The notes: generated by a model from the letters alone, not told the origin. A stretch of DNA of 64,000 bases from Streptomyces sp. TBY4 (GCF_024213195.1 NZ_JANAVF010000007.1:354044-418043); one strand, 5' to 3'. Counted from the stretch's first letter, positions 28,906 to 37,970 are shown. Translations and numbers: made by a program.

Positions 28906-29457
28906 ATGCGTCTTCGCACCACCGCCACCGCACTCGTAGGCGCCCTCGCGCTGGTCCTGCCGACCGCCGGGCTGTCGTACGCCAACGACCACGACGACCG
29001 CGAGCGCCTCGGAACCCTGTACTACCGGTACACCGACGACGACGGCGACCGCCGGCACGGGCAGATCCGCCCGGCGGACAACGACACCTGCTACCGGCTG
29101 ACGAACACCTCCGAGCACCGGCCGGCCTTCGACGTGACGAACGAGACCGAGTCCCTCGCGGTGGTCTACCGCAACCGCAGCTGCGGCGGCGTCCCGGAGG
29201 CGGAGCTGGAGCCGGGCGAGCGGCTGCGGAACACGGAGGTGGCCTCCGTCTACTTCAAGCCGGTCGACGGCCGCCACCACGGGCACCACGACTGGCGCGA
29301 CGACGAGGACTTCGACGGGCGCAACGACGGCCGGCACGACGGCCGCCGTGACGACTGGCGTGACGACGAGGACCGCAGCATCGGCGGGCGCGCCGCCACC
29401 GCGCCGACCGGCACGGCCTCCAAGTTCCTCGACGAGATCTTCAGCTCCATCCGCTGA
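28906..29457 (+). CDS. Small secreted hypothetical protein, Asp/Arg/His-rich C-terminus
   Basis: A 183-residue protein with a Sec signal peptide (MRLRTTATALVGALALVLPTA, cleavage after LSYA). The mature part contains two cysteines (DTCYRL and RSCGG) that could form one disulfide. It is followed by a low-complexity run of about 50 residues of HDWRDDEDFDGRNDGRHDGRR type. The charged His/Asp repeats might bind metal, but nothing proves that. The start at 28906 gives the signal peptide. Not recognised as a named family. Confidence 0.7.
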   Translation: MRLRTTATALVGALALVLPTAGLSYANDHDDRERLGTLYYRYTDDDGDRRHGQIRPADNDTCYRLTNTSEHRPAFDVTNETESLAVVYRNRSCGGVPEAELEPGERLRNTEVASVYFKPVDGRHHGHHDWRDDEDFDGRNDGRHDGRRDDWRDDEDRSIGGRAATAPTGTASKFLDEIFSSIR

Positions 29458-29477
29458 TCCCGCGCGCAGGCAGACCC

Positions 29478-29522
29478 GAAGGGCCCGGCTCCCCAGGTGT
29501 TTCCGGGGGAGCCGGGCCCTTC
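29478..29522. terminator. Bidirectional terminator
   Basis: Exact 17-bp arms GAAGGGCCCGGCTCCCC (29478-29494) and its complement (29506-29522), 11-nt loop, between convergent genes ending at 29457 and 29543. Confidence 0.85.
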
Positions 29523-29542
29523 GCATGCCGTGGGTGAGGGGG

Positions 29543-31006
29543 TCAGCGGCCGGCAGCGGGCCGGGCCGCGCCCGCCGCGAGCCAGTGCACCACGTCCGCG
29601 GCCGTGTACGGCTCGGCGTTCGGGGCCAGCTCCGGCAGGAACGACAGGTCCTTGCCGATCGTCACCAGCGGGGGTTCCACCCGGCCGTGCGGACGGCGCT
29701 GGGCCAGCCCGATCGTGGCCAGCAGCCCGTTGCACAGGCACTGGCGGCCCTTGGTGTCGGAGGCATCGCCGCCCTTGCGGACGTACGCGGCCACCGGCTC
29801 GGCGGCGCACCGGTAGACCAGACCGCGCGGACCCCGTACGGGAGTGCGCAGGAAGCCGAGGTCGCAGACCCGGCGCCGGGCTTCGGCGACCTCCGGCTCG
29901 GAGACCGTCCCCGGCAGGTCCGCCACCTTGAACGGGAACGAGGTCGGGGAGGCCTCGGGGTCGTTGCGGACCGAGAGGGTGCCGGTGTGGGCCCGCTCCA
30001 GCAGCTCCTCGCGCAGGTGGCGGGCCATGCCCGACTCCTCGCACAGGGCGAACGCGCTGCCGATCTGGACCCCGGCGGCGCCCTCCGCGAGCGCCCCGGC
30101 CACGGCCTGGGGGCTGGCCTGGCCGCCGGCGAGCCAGAACGGCAGCCCGAGCGCCGCCATCTTGGCGAGGTCGGGGTTGTCGCGCGGCCCGTAGACCGGC
30201 TCCCCGTCCTCGTCGAGCTTCATCGGCCCGCGCGGCGGGGCGCTGTGGCCGCCGGCCTGGCTGGTCTCGATGACGAAGCCGTCGGGGCGGGTGATCTCGT
30301 CCCGGGCCAGGTAGGTGGCCAGGACCGGGAGCGAGACGATGGCCAGCACGTGGGGGCGGCGCAGCGGGCCGGGCAGGTGCCCGGCGAGCAGGGCCGCGGG
30401 GTCGAAGAGGTGCTCCAGGGGCTCCTCGTCGCCCTCCACATGGATCTTGCTCACGCAGCGTTCGTAGACCGCCAGCCGGGAGGCGAGGGCAGGGATCTGA
30501 CCGGGGACTCCCGCGCCCACGAGCACGTAGTCGACGCCTGCCAGGATCGCGCCGAACATCGCGGGGGCAGTGGCGAGCTGGATCTTCTCCAGGTAGTTGA
30601 TGCCGATGACACCGTCATGTCCCTCCTTGGCGAGCCAGACCTCGACGAAGTTGCCGAGGACGGTGAGGATCTCGGCCTGCGATCCGCCCGTCGCCCGCAG
30701 TCGCGGGGTGGTGCGCATCGCCGCGCCGTCCGCGAGCCCGTCCTCGCGGAAGTAGAGGTCGAGGGCGGACTGGGCCAGCTCCGGCAGCGGAAAGGCCGCC
30801 AGCGCCCGGCGGGCGTGACCGCCGGGGTCGCCGGTCTGCAGCACGCGGGCCAGTACGACGTCCAGCGCCGTGCCGGACACCACGCCCAGCTGCCCTTCGC
30901 CGGAGACCGCCCTGGCCAGCCGCCAGCCGGAGACTCCGACGCCCATGCCGCCCTGGATGAGCCAGGGGTGCGGTGTGGCGGGGGCGGTCGTGGGGGGCTG
31001 CGGCAT
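29543..31006 (-). CDS. Nitronate monooxygenase / PfaD-like flavoprotein
   Basis: A 487-residue FMN-binding TIM-barrel enzyme of the 2-nitropropane dioxygenase superfamily. WLIQGGMGVGVSGWRLA at the N-terminus and FWLAGGQASP plus GAAGVQIGSAFALCEESG at the phosphate-binding end define the fold; the catalytic-base region is ETSQAGGHSAPPRGP. The C-terminal extension with GRQCLCNGLLATIG resembles PfaD-type enoyl reductases and not short nitronate monooxygenases, so an acyl-reducing role is possible. Divided from its neighbours by terminators; a perfect palindrome lies 24 bp before the start codon, so it is probably repressed by a TetR-like factor. Confidence 0.8.
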   Translation of the reverse strand: MPQPPTTAPATPHPWLIQGGMGVGVSGWRLARAVSGEGQLGVVSGTALDVVLARVLQTGDPGGHARRALAAFPLPELAQSALDLYFREDGLADGAAMRTTPRLRATGGSQAEILTVLGNFVEVWLAKEGHDGVIGINYLEKIQLATAPAMFGAILAGVDYVLVGAGVPGQIPALASRLAVYERCVSKIHVEGDEEPLEHLFDPAALLAGHLPGPLRRPHVLAIVSLPVLATYLARDEITRPDGFVIETSQAGGHSAPPRGPMKLDEDGEPVYGPRDNPDLAKMAALGLPFWLAGGQASPQAVAGALAEGAAGVQIGSAFALCEESGMARHLREELLERAHTGTLSVRNDPEASPTSFPFKVADLPGTVSEPEVAEARRRVCDLGFLRTPVRGPRGLVYRCAAEPVAAYVRKGGDASDTKGRQCLCNGLLATIGLAQRRPHGRVEPPLVTIGKDLSFLPELAPNAEPYTAADVVHWLAAGAARPAAGR

Positions 31007-31029
31007 GGGTCACGTCCTCGGAATCACCC

Positions 31030-31051
31030 GAACCTACGGTTCCGTAGGTTC
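31030..31051. promoter_or_regulatory. Palindromic operator upstream of the nitronate monooxygenase-like gene
   Basis: Half-sites GAACCTACGG and CCGTAGGTTC are exact reverse complements separated by TT. The TACGG-CCGTA centre is typical of TetR-family operators of fatty-acid or xenobiotic genes. It ends 24 bp from the start codon, where it would overlap the promoter. Confidence 0.7.
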
Positions 31052-31149
31052 GCTGTTTCCACTATGACCGTGGGGCGGCGCGCCGGAAGGCGCCGAAGGT
31101 CCCGGCCCTCAGGGGCCCTGGACCCTGCCCGGCGGGGGCGAATGGAACA

Positions 31150-31183
31150 GGGCCGCCCGGGGAGGTCTTCTCCCGGGCGGCCC
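31150..31183 (-). terminator. Terminator after the M4 protease gene
   Basis: Arms GGGCCGCCCGGG (31150-31161) and CCCGGGCGGCCC (31172-31183), exact, 10-nt loop. On the minus strand it is 75 bp past the protease stop. Confidence 0.75.
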
Positions 31184-31188
31184 CGTGG

Positions 31189-31235
31189 TCTGGCGGTTCA
31201 GCTCTGGCAGTTCAGCTCTGGCGGTTCAGCTCTGG
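31189..31235. repeat. Three tandem 14-bp repeats
   Basis: TCTGGCGGTTCAGC at 31189-31202 and 31217-31230, with one variant (A for G) at 31203-31216 and a partial TCTGG after. It lies between the protease stop and its terminator. Unit is too short and too few for CRISPR. Confidence 0.8.
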
Positions 31236-31258
31236 TTGGCGGACTGCCCCGGTGGGGG

Positions 31259-33526
31259 TCAGAAGGTGAGCTTCCAGCTGTCGATCTTGCCGGTGTCGAG
31301 GTTCGCGTTGTCGTTGACACGCAGCTTCCACACGCCCTGGGCCACCTCGGAGGAGGCGTTGACCGTGACGGACTTGATGATGTTGTCCGCGCTGCCACCG
31401 GTGCGGTTGTGCAGGTTGTACAGGGTGCCGTCGGGGGCGACGAGGTCGACCTTCAGGTCACCGATGTAGGTGTGCAGGATGTTCAGGTCCACCTTGAGGG
31501 TGCTCGGGGCGTTGCCCGTGCGGTTCACGGTGATCGGGGAGTCGACCGTCGCGTTGTCGGCGATCGCGAAGTCGGTGGTGTTCTCGAAGACGTTCGGCTG
31601 CGTGGTGCCGACCGTCCAGGTGAACGCCGCCGTACCGGTCTGGTTCGCGGAGTCGGTCACCGTGATGGTCACGTTGGACGTGCCCGCCGTGGAGGCCGTG
31701 CCCGAGATCAGGCCGTTGGAGGAGTTGATCGACAGCCCGGCCGGCAGGCCGGTCGCCGCGTAGCTCAGGGCACCGGGGTTGGTGCTGGTGGCCTGGATCT
31801 GCAGGCTGACGGCGCTGCCCGTGACGGTGTTCTGGTTGCCCGGGCTGGTGACCGAGACGCCGTTCACGGGGCGGGTGCCGACGTTGATGGCGGCCCAGGC
31901 GTGTGCGACGTTGTTGTACGTGGTCGAACCGGCGCCGTACAGGTCGGCAGCGGCCTGCAGGGTGGCGGTACGGGCGGCCGCGTAGTTGGTGTTCGACCGG
32001 AACAGGCCCGTGGTCAGGGCGCGGAACCAGATCTTGGACGCGGCGTCGCGGCCGATCGGGGTGACCGGGAGGCCGTCGGAGGTCGGCGAGTCGTAGCTCA
32101 CGCCGTTGACGACCTTGGCGCCCGAGCCCTCGGAGGCCAGGTAGTACCAGTGGTTGGCCGGGCCCGAGGAGTAGTGGACGTCGATCGAGCCGAGGCCCGA
32201 GTACCAGGCGTCCTTCGACGAGCCGTCCTTGCTCGGCTTGTCCATGTAGCGCAGCGGGGTGCCGTTGCCGCGGATGTCGATCTTCTCGCCGACCAGGTAG
32301 TCGCCGACGTCCTGCGGGTTGGCGGCGTAGAACTCGACCGCGGCCGCGAAGATGTCGGAGGTGGCCTCGTTCAGACCGCCCGGCTCACCGCTGTAGGTCA
32401 TGTTGCCGGTGACCGAGGTCAGGCCGTGCGTCATCTCGTGCGCGGCCACGTCGGTGGAGGTGAGGGGCTTGGCGTTGCCCTCACCGTCGCCGTACGTCAT
32501 GCAGAAGCAGGAGTTGTCCCAGAAGGCGTTCACGTAGTTGTTGCCGTAGTGGACCCGGCTGTACGGGGAGACCCCGTCGTTGCGCAGGCCGTTGCGGCCG
32601 TGGACGTTCTTGTAGTAGTCCCACGTCACCTGGGCGCCGTAGTGGGCGTCGGCGGCGGCCGTCTCCAGGTTGGCCGGCAGGCCGTTGCCCCAGACGTCGT
32701 CGGTGCCGGAGAAGAGGGTGCCGGTGCCGGAGGTGGCCCGGTTCAGGTTGTTGGTCTTGTGCCCGCCGCGCGTCGCGTCGTTCAGCGTGTAGTTGCTGCC
32801 CGACTGCGAGGTGCCGATCGTCACCTGGCCGCTGTACATGGTGTTGCCGGTGCCGGTCTCGATGGCCTGCCACTCGGTGATCTTGGCGCCGGTCTTGGCG
32901 TTGGTGACCACGTGCAGCTCGCTCGGGGTGCCGTCGTGCTGGATCCCGCCGACGACGGTCTCGAACGCGAGGACCGGAGCGCCCTCGGCGGCCCAGATCA
33001 CCTTGCGGGCGCTCTGGGAGGCCTTGGCGTCCTTGGATCCCTCGGCGTTGGCGGCGGCGACCGCCTGGCCCTCCGCCGCGGCGGGGGTGACGGTGGCGGT
33101 GGTGTCCGCGACCTTGATGTCGTGGTTGGTGGCCTTGGTGACGCTCTTGGTGACGCCGTTCTTGGCGTGGATGGTGAGGTCACCGCCGAGCACCGGTATG
33201 CCGTTGTAGGTGCGCTCGTACGTGGTGTGGGTGGTGCCGTCCGCGTCCTTGACCACGTCGCGGACGATGAGCTTCTCCGAGCCGGCGAGGCCGAGGCCCT
33301 TGGCCGCCTGCACGGTGGTGGAGTTGGCCTCGGCCAGGAGCGTCGCACGCTCCGAAGCGCTGAGTTTGAGGTTGGCCGCGCCCGGATTGGCCTGGGCGAC
33401 CGAAACAGCCTGCGACGCGGTGGCGTCGGCGGTGGCGGATCCGGTCTGGATGCCTACGGCGAGGAGGGCGGCCGCGGCAACAAGCGCGCCGGCCGTGGTG
33501 GCACGCCGCTGGGGGGTGGGACTCAA
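31259..33526 (-). CDS. Secreted M4-family (thermolysin-like) zinc metalloprotease
   Basis: A 755-residue extracellular protease. Start is a TTG at 33526 with AAGGAG 6 bp upstream. Signal peptide 1-33, FTP/PepSY-type propeptide (about 50-215), catalytic domain with HEMTH at 363-367 (two zinc histidines and the catalytic Glu) and the third ligand in GGLNEATSD (about 383-391). A C-terminal peptidase-M4 helix domain follows to about 555, then an Ig-like putative He_PIG domain (residues about 560-645) and a proprotein-convertase P-domain at the end. The C-terminal modules are an addition to the minimal thermolysin and probably mediate substrate or wall binding. Confidence 0.95.
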   Translation of the reverse strand: MSPTPQRRATTAGALVAAAALLAVGIQTGSATADATASQAVSVAQANPGAANLKLSASERATLLAEANSTTVQAAKGLGLAGSEKLIVRDVVKDADGTTHTTYERTYNGIPVLGGDLTIHAKNGVTKSVTKATNHDIKVADTTATVTPAAAEGQAVAAANAEGSKDAKASQSARKVIWAAEGAPVLAFETVVGGIQHDGTPSELHVVTNAKTGAKITEWQAIETGTGNTMYSGQVTIGTSQSGSNYTLNDATRGGHKTNNLNRATSGTGTLFSGTDDVWGNGLPANLETAAADAHYGAQVTWDYYKNVHGRNGLRNDGVSPYSRVHYGNNYVNAFWDNSCFCMTYGDGEGNAKPLTSTDVAAHEMTHGLTSVTGNMTYSGEPGGLNEATSDIFAAAVEFYAANPQDVGDYLVGEKIDIRGNGTPLRYMDKPSKDGSSKDAWYSGLGSIDVHYSSGPANHWYYLASEGSGAKVVNGVSYDSPTSDGLPVTPIGRDAASKIWFRALTTGLFRSNTNYAAARTATLQAAADLYGAGSTTYNNVAHAWAAINVGTRPVNGVSVTSPGNQNTVTGSAVSLQIQATSTNPGALSYAATGLPAGLSINSSNGLISGTASTAGTSNVTITVTDSANQTGTAAFTWTVGTTQPNVFENTTDFAIADNATVDSPITVNRTGNAPSTLKVDLNILHTYIGDLKVDLVAPDGTLYNLHNRTGGSADNIIKSVTVNASSEVAQGVWKLRVNDNANLDTGKIDSWKLTF

Positions 33527-33931
33527 CGCAGACTCCTTCTGCAAGGGGGGTTCCGGATGGCTGGGTGGGCCTCCGGGCAGATCGGGCTGGTGCGATGAAC
33601 GGTCGAAGAGTGCCACTTGGGCGCCGTGATGTCAGGGCCGCGTCAAAAGGTTGGCCGGAAATCGTTCGTTGTCCGAAGAGACGTATCCGGTATGCGGAAC
33701 ATTCACTTTGGCGTGAGAAAGGGGTCCGTCCACAAAGGGGCGAGGGGCGCCCGGCCGGAACGAGGGCCACCGCCTGCTAACGCTTGGGCAACAAGACGTC
33801 CGGTTCCCGCAAACGGCATTTACCGTACGGGCGTTTGTCGTACTGTTTCCCGGTGCGCCTGACGTCCACGGTTTGGGGAAGCCGCGGACCGGACTCGCGC
33901 AACTGTCAGAGACCACGTGCCAGGGGGGCCC
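33527..33931. other. 405-bp divergent intergenic region protease / sugar transferase
   Basis: Unusually AT-rich for the window near 33640-33720. It holds the promoters of both genes, including a predicted rightward promoter at 33819-33846, and a CAAACG/CGTTTG pair at 33810-33836. No coding sequence is convincing. Confidence 0.5.
33819..33846 (+). promoter_or_regulatory. Predicted promoter of the initiating sugar transferase
   Basis: TTTACC (33819-33824), 16-bp spacer, TACTGT (33841-33846). Start of transcription near 33853, about 80 nt before the ATG. Consensus match only. Confidence 0.35.
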
Positions 33932-35407
33932 ATGAGGCATGTCCATATACCTGTGCAAAGAGTGGCCCGAGCGGCCCGGGCGTCGGCCATGCCCGCCCGG
34001 GGCCTCGGTGACAAGGCCCGCTGGTACCTGCCCGCCGCGGTCTCCGCGGACCTGATCGGCGCGGGAGTCCCCGTCGGCCTGGTCTTCGCCGCCGCCCAGC
34101 AGGCCCGTCCCCTGTTCTGCGCCCTCGGCACCGCCCTGGCCTGGACGAGCGTGCAGCTGATCCGGAGGCGGTACGCCGGCCGCGCGCTCGGCGAATCCCG
34201 GGGAGTCCTGCCGGTCGTGCACGACTGGCTGATTCTGATCGGTGTACTCGCCGTGGCCCGCGTGGTCACGGGCGAGAACACCCCCCGGCTGTCCGCCCTC
34301 GGCGCCCTCGTACCCGCTCTGCTCATCACCGTCGCCTGCCACAAGCTGACCTACCGCCACCTCTCCGCCGCCCGGCGCGAGGCCCAGGCGGTGAGCCGGG
34401 TCCTGGTCGTCGGCGAGCCCGCTGCCGCCGAGTCCGTCATCGGACACCTCGCCGCGCGCACCGACCACCCGTACGTCGTGGTCGGCGTGGTCCCCGTGGG
34501 CCCCGCCGGACTGGACAGCGGGGTGCCCGTCGCCGCCCGGCTCGGCTCCGAGGCGTCGAAGTCCCCGACCGGGGACTCCGCCGCCGTGCTCGGGGCCGTC
34601 GCCGCCCACCGCGCCGACCTGGTGCTCGTCGCACCGGGGGCCCGGCTGGCGGGGGAGCGGCTGCGGCGGATCTCCTGGGCCCTGCACGACGCCGGGCTCG
34701 AACTGGCGGTCTTCCCCGGTCTGGTGGAGGTCTCCGTCAAGCGGCTGGAGACCCTGTCCGCGGGCGGCCTGGCCATGCTGCGGGTGGCGCCGCCGGTGAG
34801 CCGGGGCATGCAGCCCCTGCTGAAGTCGGTACTGGACCGGACGGGCGCGGCGCTCGGCCTCGTCCTGATGTCGCCGGTCTTCCTCGCGGTGGTCCTGGCG
34901 ATCCGCTGCGGTTCGCGCGGCCCGGCGTTCTACCGGCAGCGGCGGATCGGCCGCGACGGGGTCCCGTTCGTCATGTGGAAGTTCCGCACGATGGTCGTGG
35001 ACGCCGACGCACTGAAGGCCGAGCTGTCCGGGGCCAACGAGAACGACGGCCTGATGTTCAAGATGCGCCGCGACCCCCGGGTGACCCGCGTCGGCCGGCT
35101 GCTGCGCCGCACGTCCATGGACGAGCTGCCGCAGCTGATCAACGTGGTGGCGGGCAGCATGTCCCTGGTCGGCCCGCGCCCGCCGCTTCCGGAGGAGGTG
35201 GCGGAGTACGACGAGGTCGAACTGCGCCGGCTCGCCGTGCGGCCGGGGATGACCGGGCTGTGGCAGATCAGCGGGCGGTCCGACCTCTCCTGGGACGAAA
35301 CGATCCAGCTCGACCTGCAGTACGTGGACAACTGGTCGTTCACCAGTGACGTCGACGTCATGGGCCGCACGCTCCGCGCCGTCGTGGACGGCCGCGGAGC
35401 CTACTGA
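33932..35407 (+). CDS. Polyprenyl-phosphate sugar-1-phosphate transferase (polysaccharide initiation)
   Basis: A 491-residue membrane protein that would start a repeat unit by moving a hexose-1-phosphate from a nucleotide sugar to undecaprenyl phosphate. Residues 30-140 hold four membrane helices, 150-270 a CoA-binding-like cytosolic domain (RVLVVGEPAAAESV), and 290-491 the catalytic domain: a membrane hairpin, KFRTMVVDAD, RDPRVTRVGRLLRRTSMDELPQL and GPRPPLPEEV. This is the WbaP/WcaJ architecture. The ATG is 3 bp behind a G6 run that doubles as ribosome-binding site. First gene of the polysaccharide region; the sugar donor is not readable. Confidence 0.92.
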   Translation: MRHVHIPVQRVARAARASAMPARGLGDKARWYLPAAVSADLIGAGVPVGLVFAAAQQARPLFCALGTALAWTSVQLIRRRYAGRALGESRGVLPVVHDWLILIGVLAVARVVTGENTPRLSALGALVPALLITVACHKLTYRHLSAARREAQAVSRVLVVGEPAAAESVIGHLAARTDHPYVVVGVVPVGPAGLDSGVPVAARLGSEASKSPTGDSAAVLGAVAAHRADLVLVAPGARLAGERLRRISWALHDAGLELAVFPGLVEVSVKRLETLSAGGLAMLRVAPPVSRGMQPLLKSVLDRTGAALGLVLMSPVFLAVVLAIRCGSRGPAFYRQRRIGRDGVPFVMWKFRTMVVDADALKAELSGANENDGLMFKMRRDPRVTRVGRLLRRTSMDELPQLINVVAGSMSLVGPRPPLPEEVAEYDEVELRRLAVRPGMTGLWQISGRSDLSWDETIQLDLQYVDNWSFTSDVDVMGRTLRAVVDGRGAY

Positions 35408-35435
35408 GGCACGGGGCTGCTGAGGGGCGGGGGCG

Positions 35436-35468
35436 CGGGGCGGGGGATCCCGCCCAGGTCCCGCCCCG
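35436..35468. terminator. Hairpin between convergent genes
   Basis: CGGGGCGGG (35436-35444) and CCCGCCCCG (35460-35468), exact 9-bp arms, between genes ending at 35407 (+) and 35472 (-). Confidence 0.55.
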
Positions 35469-35471
35469 GGA

Positions 35472-36413
35472 TCAGCTCTGCCCGCGCCACCAGGCGTACG
35501 TGGCGGCGATCCCCTCGCGCAGCGGGACCTCGGGCTTCCAGCCGAGCCCGCGCAGCCGGGTCACGTCCAGCAGCTTGCGGGGCGTGCCGTCGGGCTTGGA
35601 GGTGTCCCAGGCGAGCCTGCCCCGGAAGCCGGTCACCTCGGCGACGGTCTCCGCGAGGGCCTTGATGGTCAGGTCCTCACCACAGCCGATGTTCACCGGC
35701 TCGGCGCCGTCGTACTCGCGCAGCAGCACGGCGCAGGCGGCCGCCAGGTCGTCCACGTGCAGGAACTCCCGGCGGGGGGTCCCCGATCCCCACAGGGTGA
35801 CCTCCTCGCGCCCCTCGGCGGCGGCCTCGTGGAAGCGGCGGATGAGGGCCGGCAGGACGTGCGAGGACTCCAGGTCGAAGTTGTCGCCCGGGCCGTAGAG
35901 GTTCGTGGGCATGGCGGAGATGTACGAGGCCCCGTACTGCTTGCGGTACGACTGGACCTGGACGATGCCGGCGATCTTCGCCAGGGCGTACGCCTCGTTG
36001 GTCGGCTCCAGCGGGCCGGTCAGCAGGGCGTCCTCGCTGATGGGCTGCGGGGCCAGCTTGGGGTAGATGCAGGAGGAGCCGAGGAAGAGCAGCCGGCCGA
36101 CCTCCGCGGCGTGCGCCCCGGCGACGACGCTCAGCTGGATCCGGAGGTTGTCCTCCAGGAACTGCACCGGGAAGGTGCTGTTGGCCATGATCCCGCCGAC
36201 CTTGGCGGCGGCCAGCACGACGGCGTCGGGCCGGACCTCCCGCAGGTACGCCGCGGTCGCCGCGGCATCGCGCAGATCGAGCTCGGCGCGGCCGCGGGTG
36301 AGCACCTCGTACCCGTCGGCGGTGAGGCGGCGGGCGACCGCGGACCCGACGAGGCCGCGGTGGCCGGCGACGAAGACGCGGGCGTTCGGGGGCAGGAACG
36401 GCGAACTTGTCAT
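35472..36413 (-). CDS. fcl: GDP-L-fucose synthase
   Basis: A 313-residue extended short-chain dehydrogenase that epimerises and reduces GDP-4-keto-6-deoxymannose to GDP-L-fucose. Nucleotide motif GHRGLVGSAV at 18-26, catalytic Tyr142-xxx-Lys146 in AYALAKIAG, Cys115 in GSSCIYPKLA, and LYGPGDNFDLESSHVLPALI for the substrate. The upstream divergent gene makes its substrate, so together they form the complete two-step branch from GDP-mannose. Confidence 0.95.
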   Translation of the reverse strand: MTSSPFLPPNARVFVAGHRGLVGSAVARRLTADGYEVLTRGRAELDLRDAAATAAYLREVRPDAVVLAAAKVGGIMANSTFPVQFLEDNLRIQLSVVAGAHAAEVGRLLFLGSSCIYPKLAPQPISEDALLTGPLEPTNEAYALAKIAGIVQVQSYRKQYGASYISAMPTNLYGPGDNFDLESSHVLPALIRRFHEAAAEGREEVTLWGSGTPRREFLHVDDLAAACAVLLREYDGAEPVNIGCGEDLTIKALAETVAEVTGFRGRLAWDTSKPDGTPRKLLDVTRLRGLGWKPEVPLREGIAATYAWWRGQS

Positions 36414-36765
36414 ACCGCCGATGATGCCAGTCCGCTGTCCGCGGTTTCACGGGGGAGCCCCGCGGCCCCGATCCGGTGCCGCACGCCCCGGGCCGCACCC
36501 CGGGAGCCGCCCCGGACCGCCCGTCCCGGACCGGCCGGGAGCAGGGGGATTACGGTCACCCCGGGGCGGTTCGGTGCATACCGACCCGCAAGGGGGCGAG
36601 GGGCCCGATCCAGCGGGAGGGGCTCCGGACCGAGCGTGTACGGTACCCATCCGGTACCCGTCTCCAGCCCCCTGGCGGCGGACCGCACAGCCCCGCACCG
36701 CAGCTCCGGCCCGTGCCCCGGGGTGCGGCCACGACCCGTACCGCAACGATCCCCGGGGGGACCCC
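36414..36765. other. 352-bp divergent intergenic region fcl / gmd
   Basis: Very GC-rich; no gene. It contains a direct repeat CGGTACCC at 36641-36648 and 36652-36659 (11-bp period, so the two copies face the same side of the helix), a candidate regulator site. Promoters for both divergent genes must lie here. Confidence 0.5.
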
Positions 36766-37779
36766 ATGGGCAAGACCGCGCTGATCACCGGAGTCACCGG
36801 GCAGGACGGCTCGTACCTCGCAGAGCTCCTGCTCTCCAAGGGCTACACGGTGCACGGGCTCGTGCGGCGGTCCTCCAGCTTCAACACGGAGCGGATCGAC
36901 CACATCTACCAGGACCCGCAGACGGAGAACCGGTCCCTCGTCCTGCACCACGCCGACCTCTCCGACGGCGTGGCCCTGGTGAACCTGCTCCGCGAGATAC
37001 GCCCCGACGAGGTCTACAACCTCGGCGCCCAGTCGCACGTCCGCGTCTCCTTCGACGCCCCGCTCTACACCGGCGACGTGACCGGCCTCGGCGCCCTGCG
37101 CCTGCTGGAGGCGATCCGGGCCAGCGGCGTGGACACCCGCATCTACCAGGCCTCCTCCTCGGAGATGTTCGGCGCCACCCCGCCCCCGCAGAACGAGGCC
37201 ACCCCGTTCCACCCGCGCAGCCCGTACGGCGCCGCGAAGGTGTTCGCGTACTGGACGACGGTGAACTACCGCGAGGCGTACGGCATGTTCGCCGTCAACG
37301 GGATCCTCTTCAACCACGAGTCCCCGCGCCGCGGCGAGACCTTCGTGACCCGCAAGATCACCCGCGCGGTCGCCCGCATCAAGGCCGGCCTCCAGGAGAA
37401 GCTCTACCTCGGCAACCTCGACGCCGTCCGCGACTGGGGCTACGCCCCGGAGTACGTGGACGCCATGTGGCGGATGCTCCAGCAGGACGAGGCCACCGAC
37501 TACGTGGTGGCCACCGGGGTCGCCGCCACCGTCCGCGAGTTCGTCGAGGCCTCCTTCTCCCACGCCGGTCTCGACTGGAACGAGCACGTTCGCTACGACC
37601 CCAAGTACGAGCGCCCCAGCGAGGTCGACGCTCTGATCGGCGACGCGTCCAAGGCCCACGAGCTGCTCGGCTGGAAGCCGACGGTCCTGGTGGCCGAACT
37701 GGCCCGGATCATGGTGGATTCCGATATCCGGCAGGTCGAGGACCAATTGGCCGGGGCCAACGTCCGCATCGACCGCTGA
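36766..37779 (+). CDS. gmd: GDP-mannose 4,6-dehydratase
   Basis: A 337-residue extended SDR converting GDP-D-mannose to GDP-4-keto-6-deoxy-D-mannose. TGVTGQDGSYLAELLL is the dinucleotide site, RRSSSFNTERIDH is diagnostic of the family, SSSEMFG (about 130-136) and Tyr154-xxx-Lys158 are catalytic, and NHESPRRGETFVTRKI binds the GDP sugar. Complete. It is divergent from fcl. The ATG is behind another G6 run (CCGGGGGGACCCC). Confidence 0.96.
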   Translation: MGKTALITGVTGQDGSYLAELLLSKGYTVHGLVRRSSSFNTERIDHIYQDPQTENRSLVLHHADLSDGVALVNLLREIRPDEVYNLGAQSHVRVSFDAPLYTGDVTGLGALRLLEAIRASGVDTRIYQASSSEMFGATPPPQNEATPFHPRSPYGAAKVFAYWTTVNYREAYGMFAVNGILFNHESPRRGETFVTRKITRAVARIKAGLQEKLYLGNLDAVRDWGYAPEYVDAMWRMLQQDEATDYVVATGVAATVREFVEASFSHAGLDWNEHVRYDPKYERPSEVDALIGDASKAHELLGWKPTVLVAELARIMVDSDIRQVEDQLAGANVRIDR

Positions 37780-37928
37780 GGCCTTATATTTCGCCTACGA
37801 TTTGCCGTGTCCTGGTCATTCGCGCAGCTGACAGCGGGTACGGCCGGGGCAAATCTGCCGTATGTCCGTAGTGCTCCATCCACACCGGACTCGTTGATTC
37901 CAAGTTGGTATGCAATGGGTCAAGCGTG

Positions 37929-37958
37929 GTGACCAGGCCCTCGCGTGAGCCCTAGTCT
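37929..37958 (+). promoter_or_regulatory. Predicted promoter of the LamG/DNRLRE secreted protein
   Basis: GTGACC (37929-37934), 18-bp spacer, TAGTCT (37953-37958). The predicted leader of about 65 nt contains two dyads (37971-38021). Consensus match only. Confidence 0.4.
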
Positions 37959-37970
37959 GCGCCAGTACAT

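Noticed and set aside
31189..31235. CRISPR array
   Set aside because: Units are 14 bp, directly abutting with no spacers, and no cas gene is present.
29348..33598. 1400-codon open frame on the plus strand opposite the flavoenzyme and protease genes
   Set aside because: Arg/Gly/Val-rich composition without domains; both minus-strand genes are complete and recognisable.
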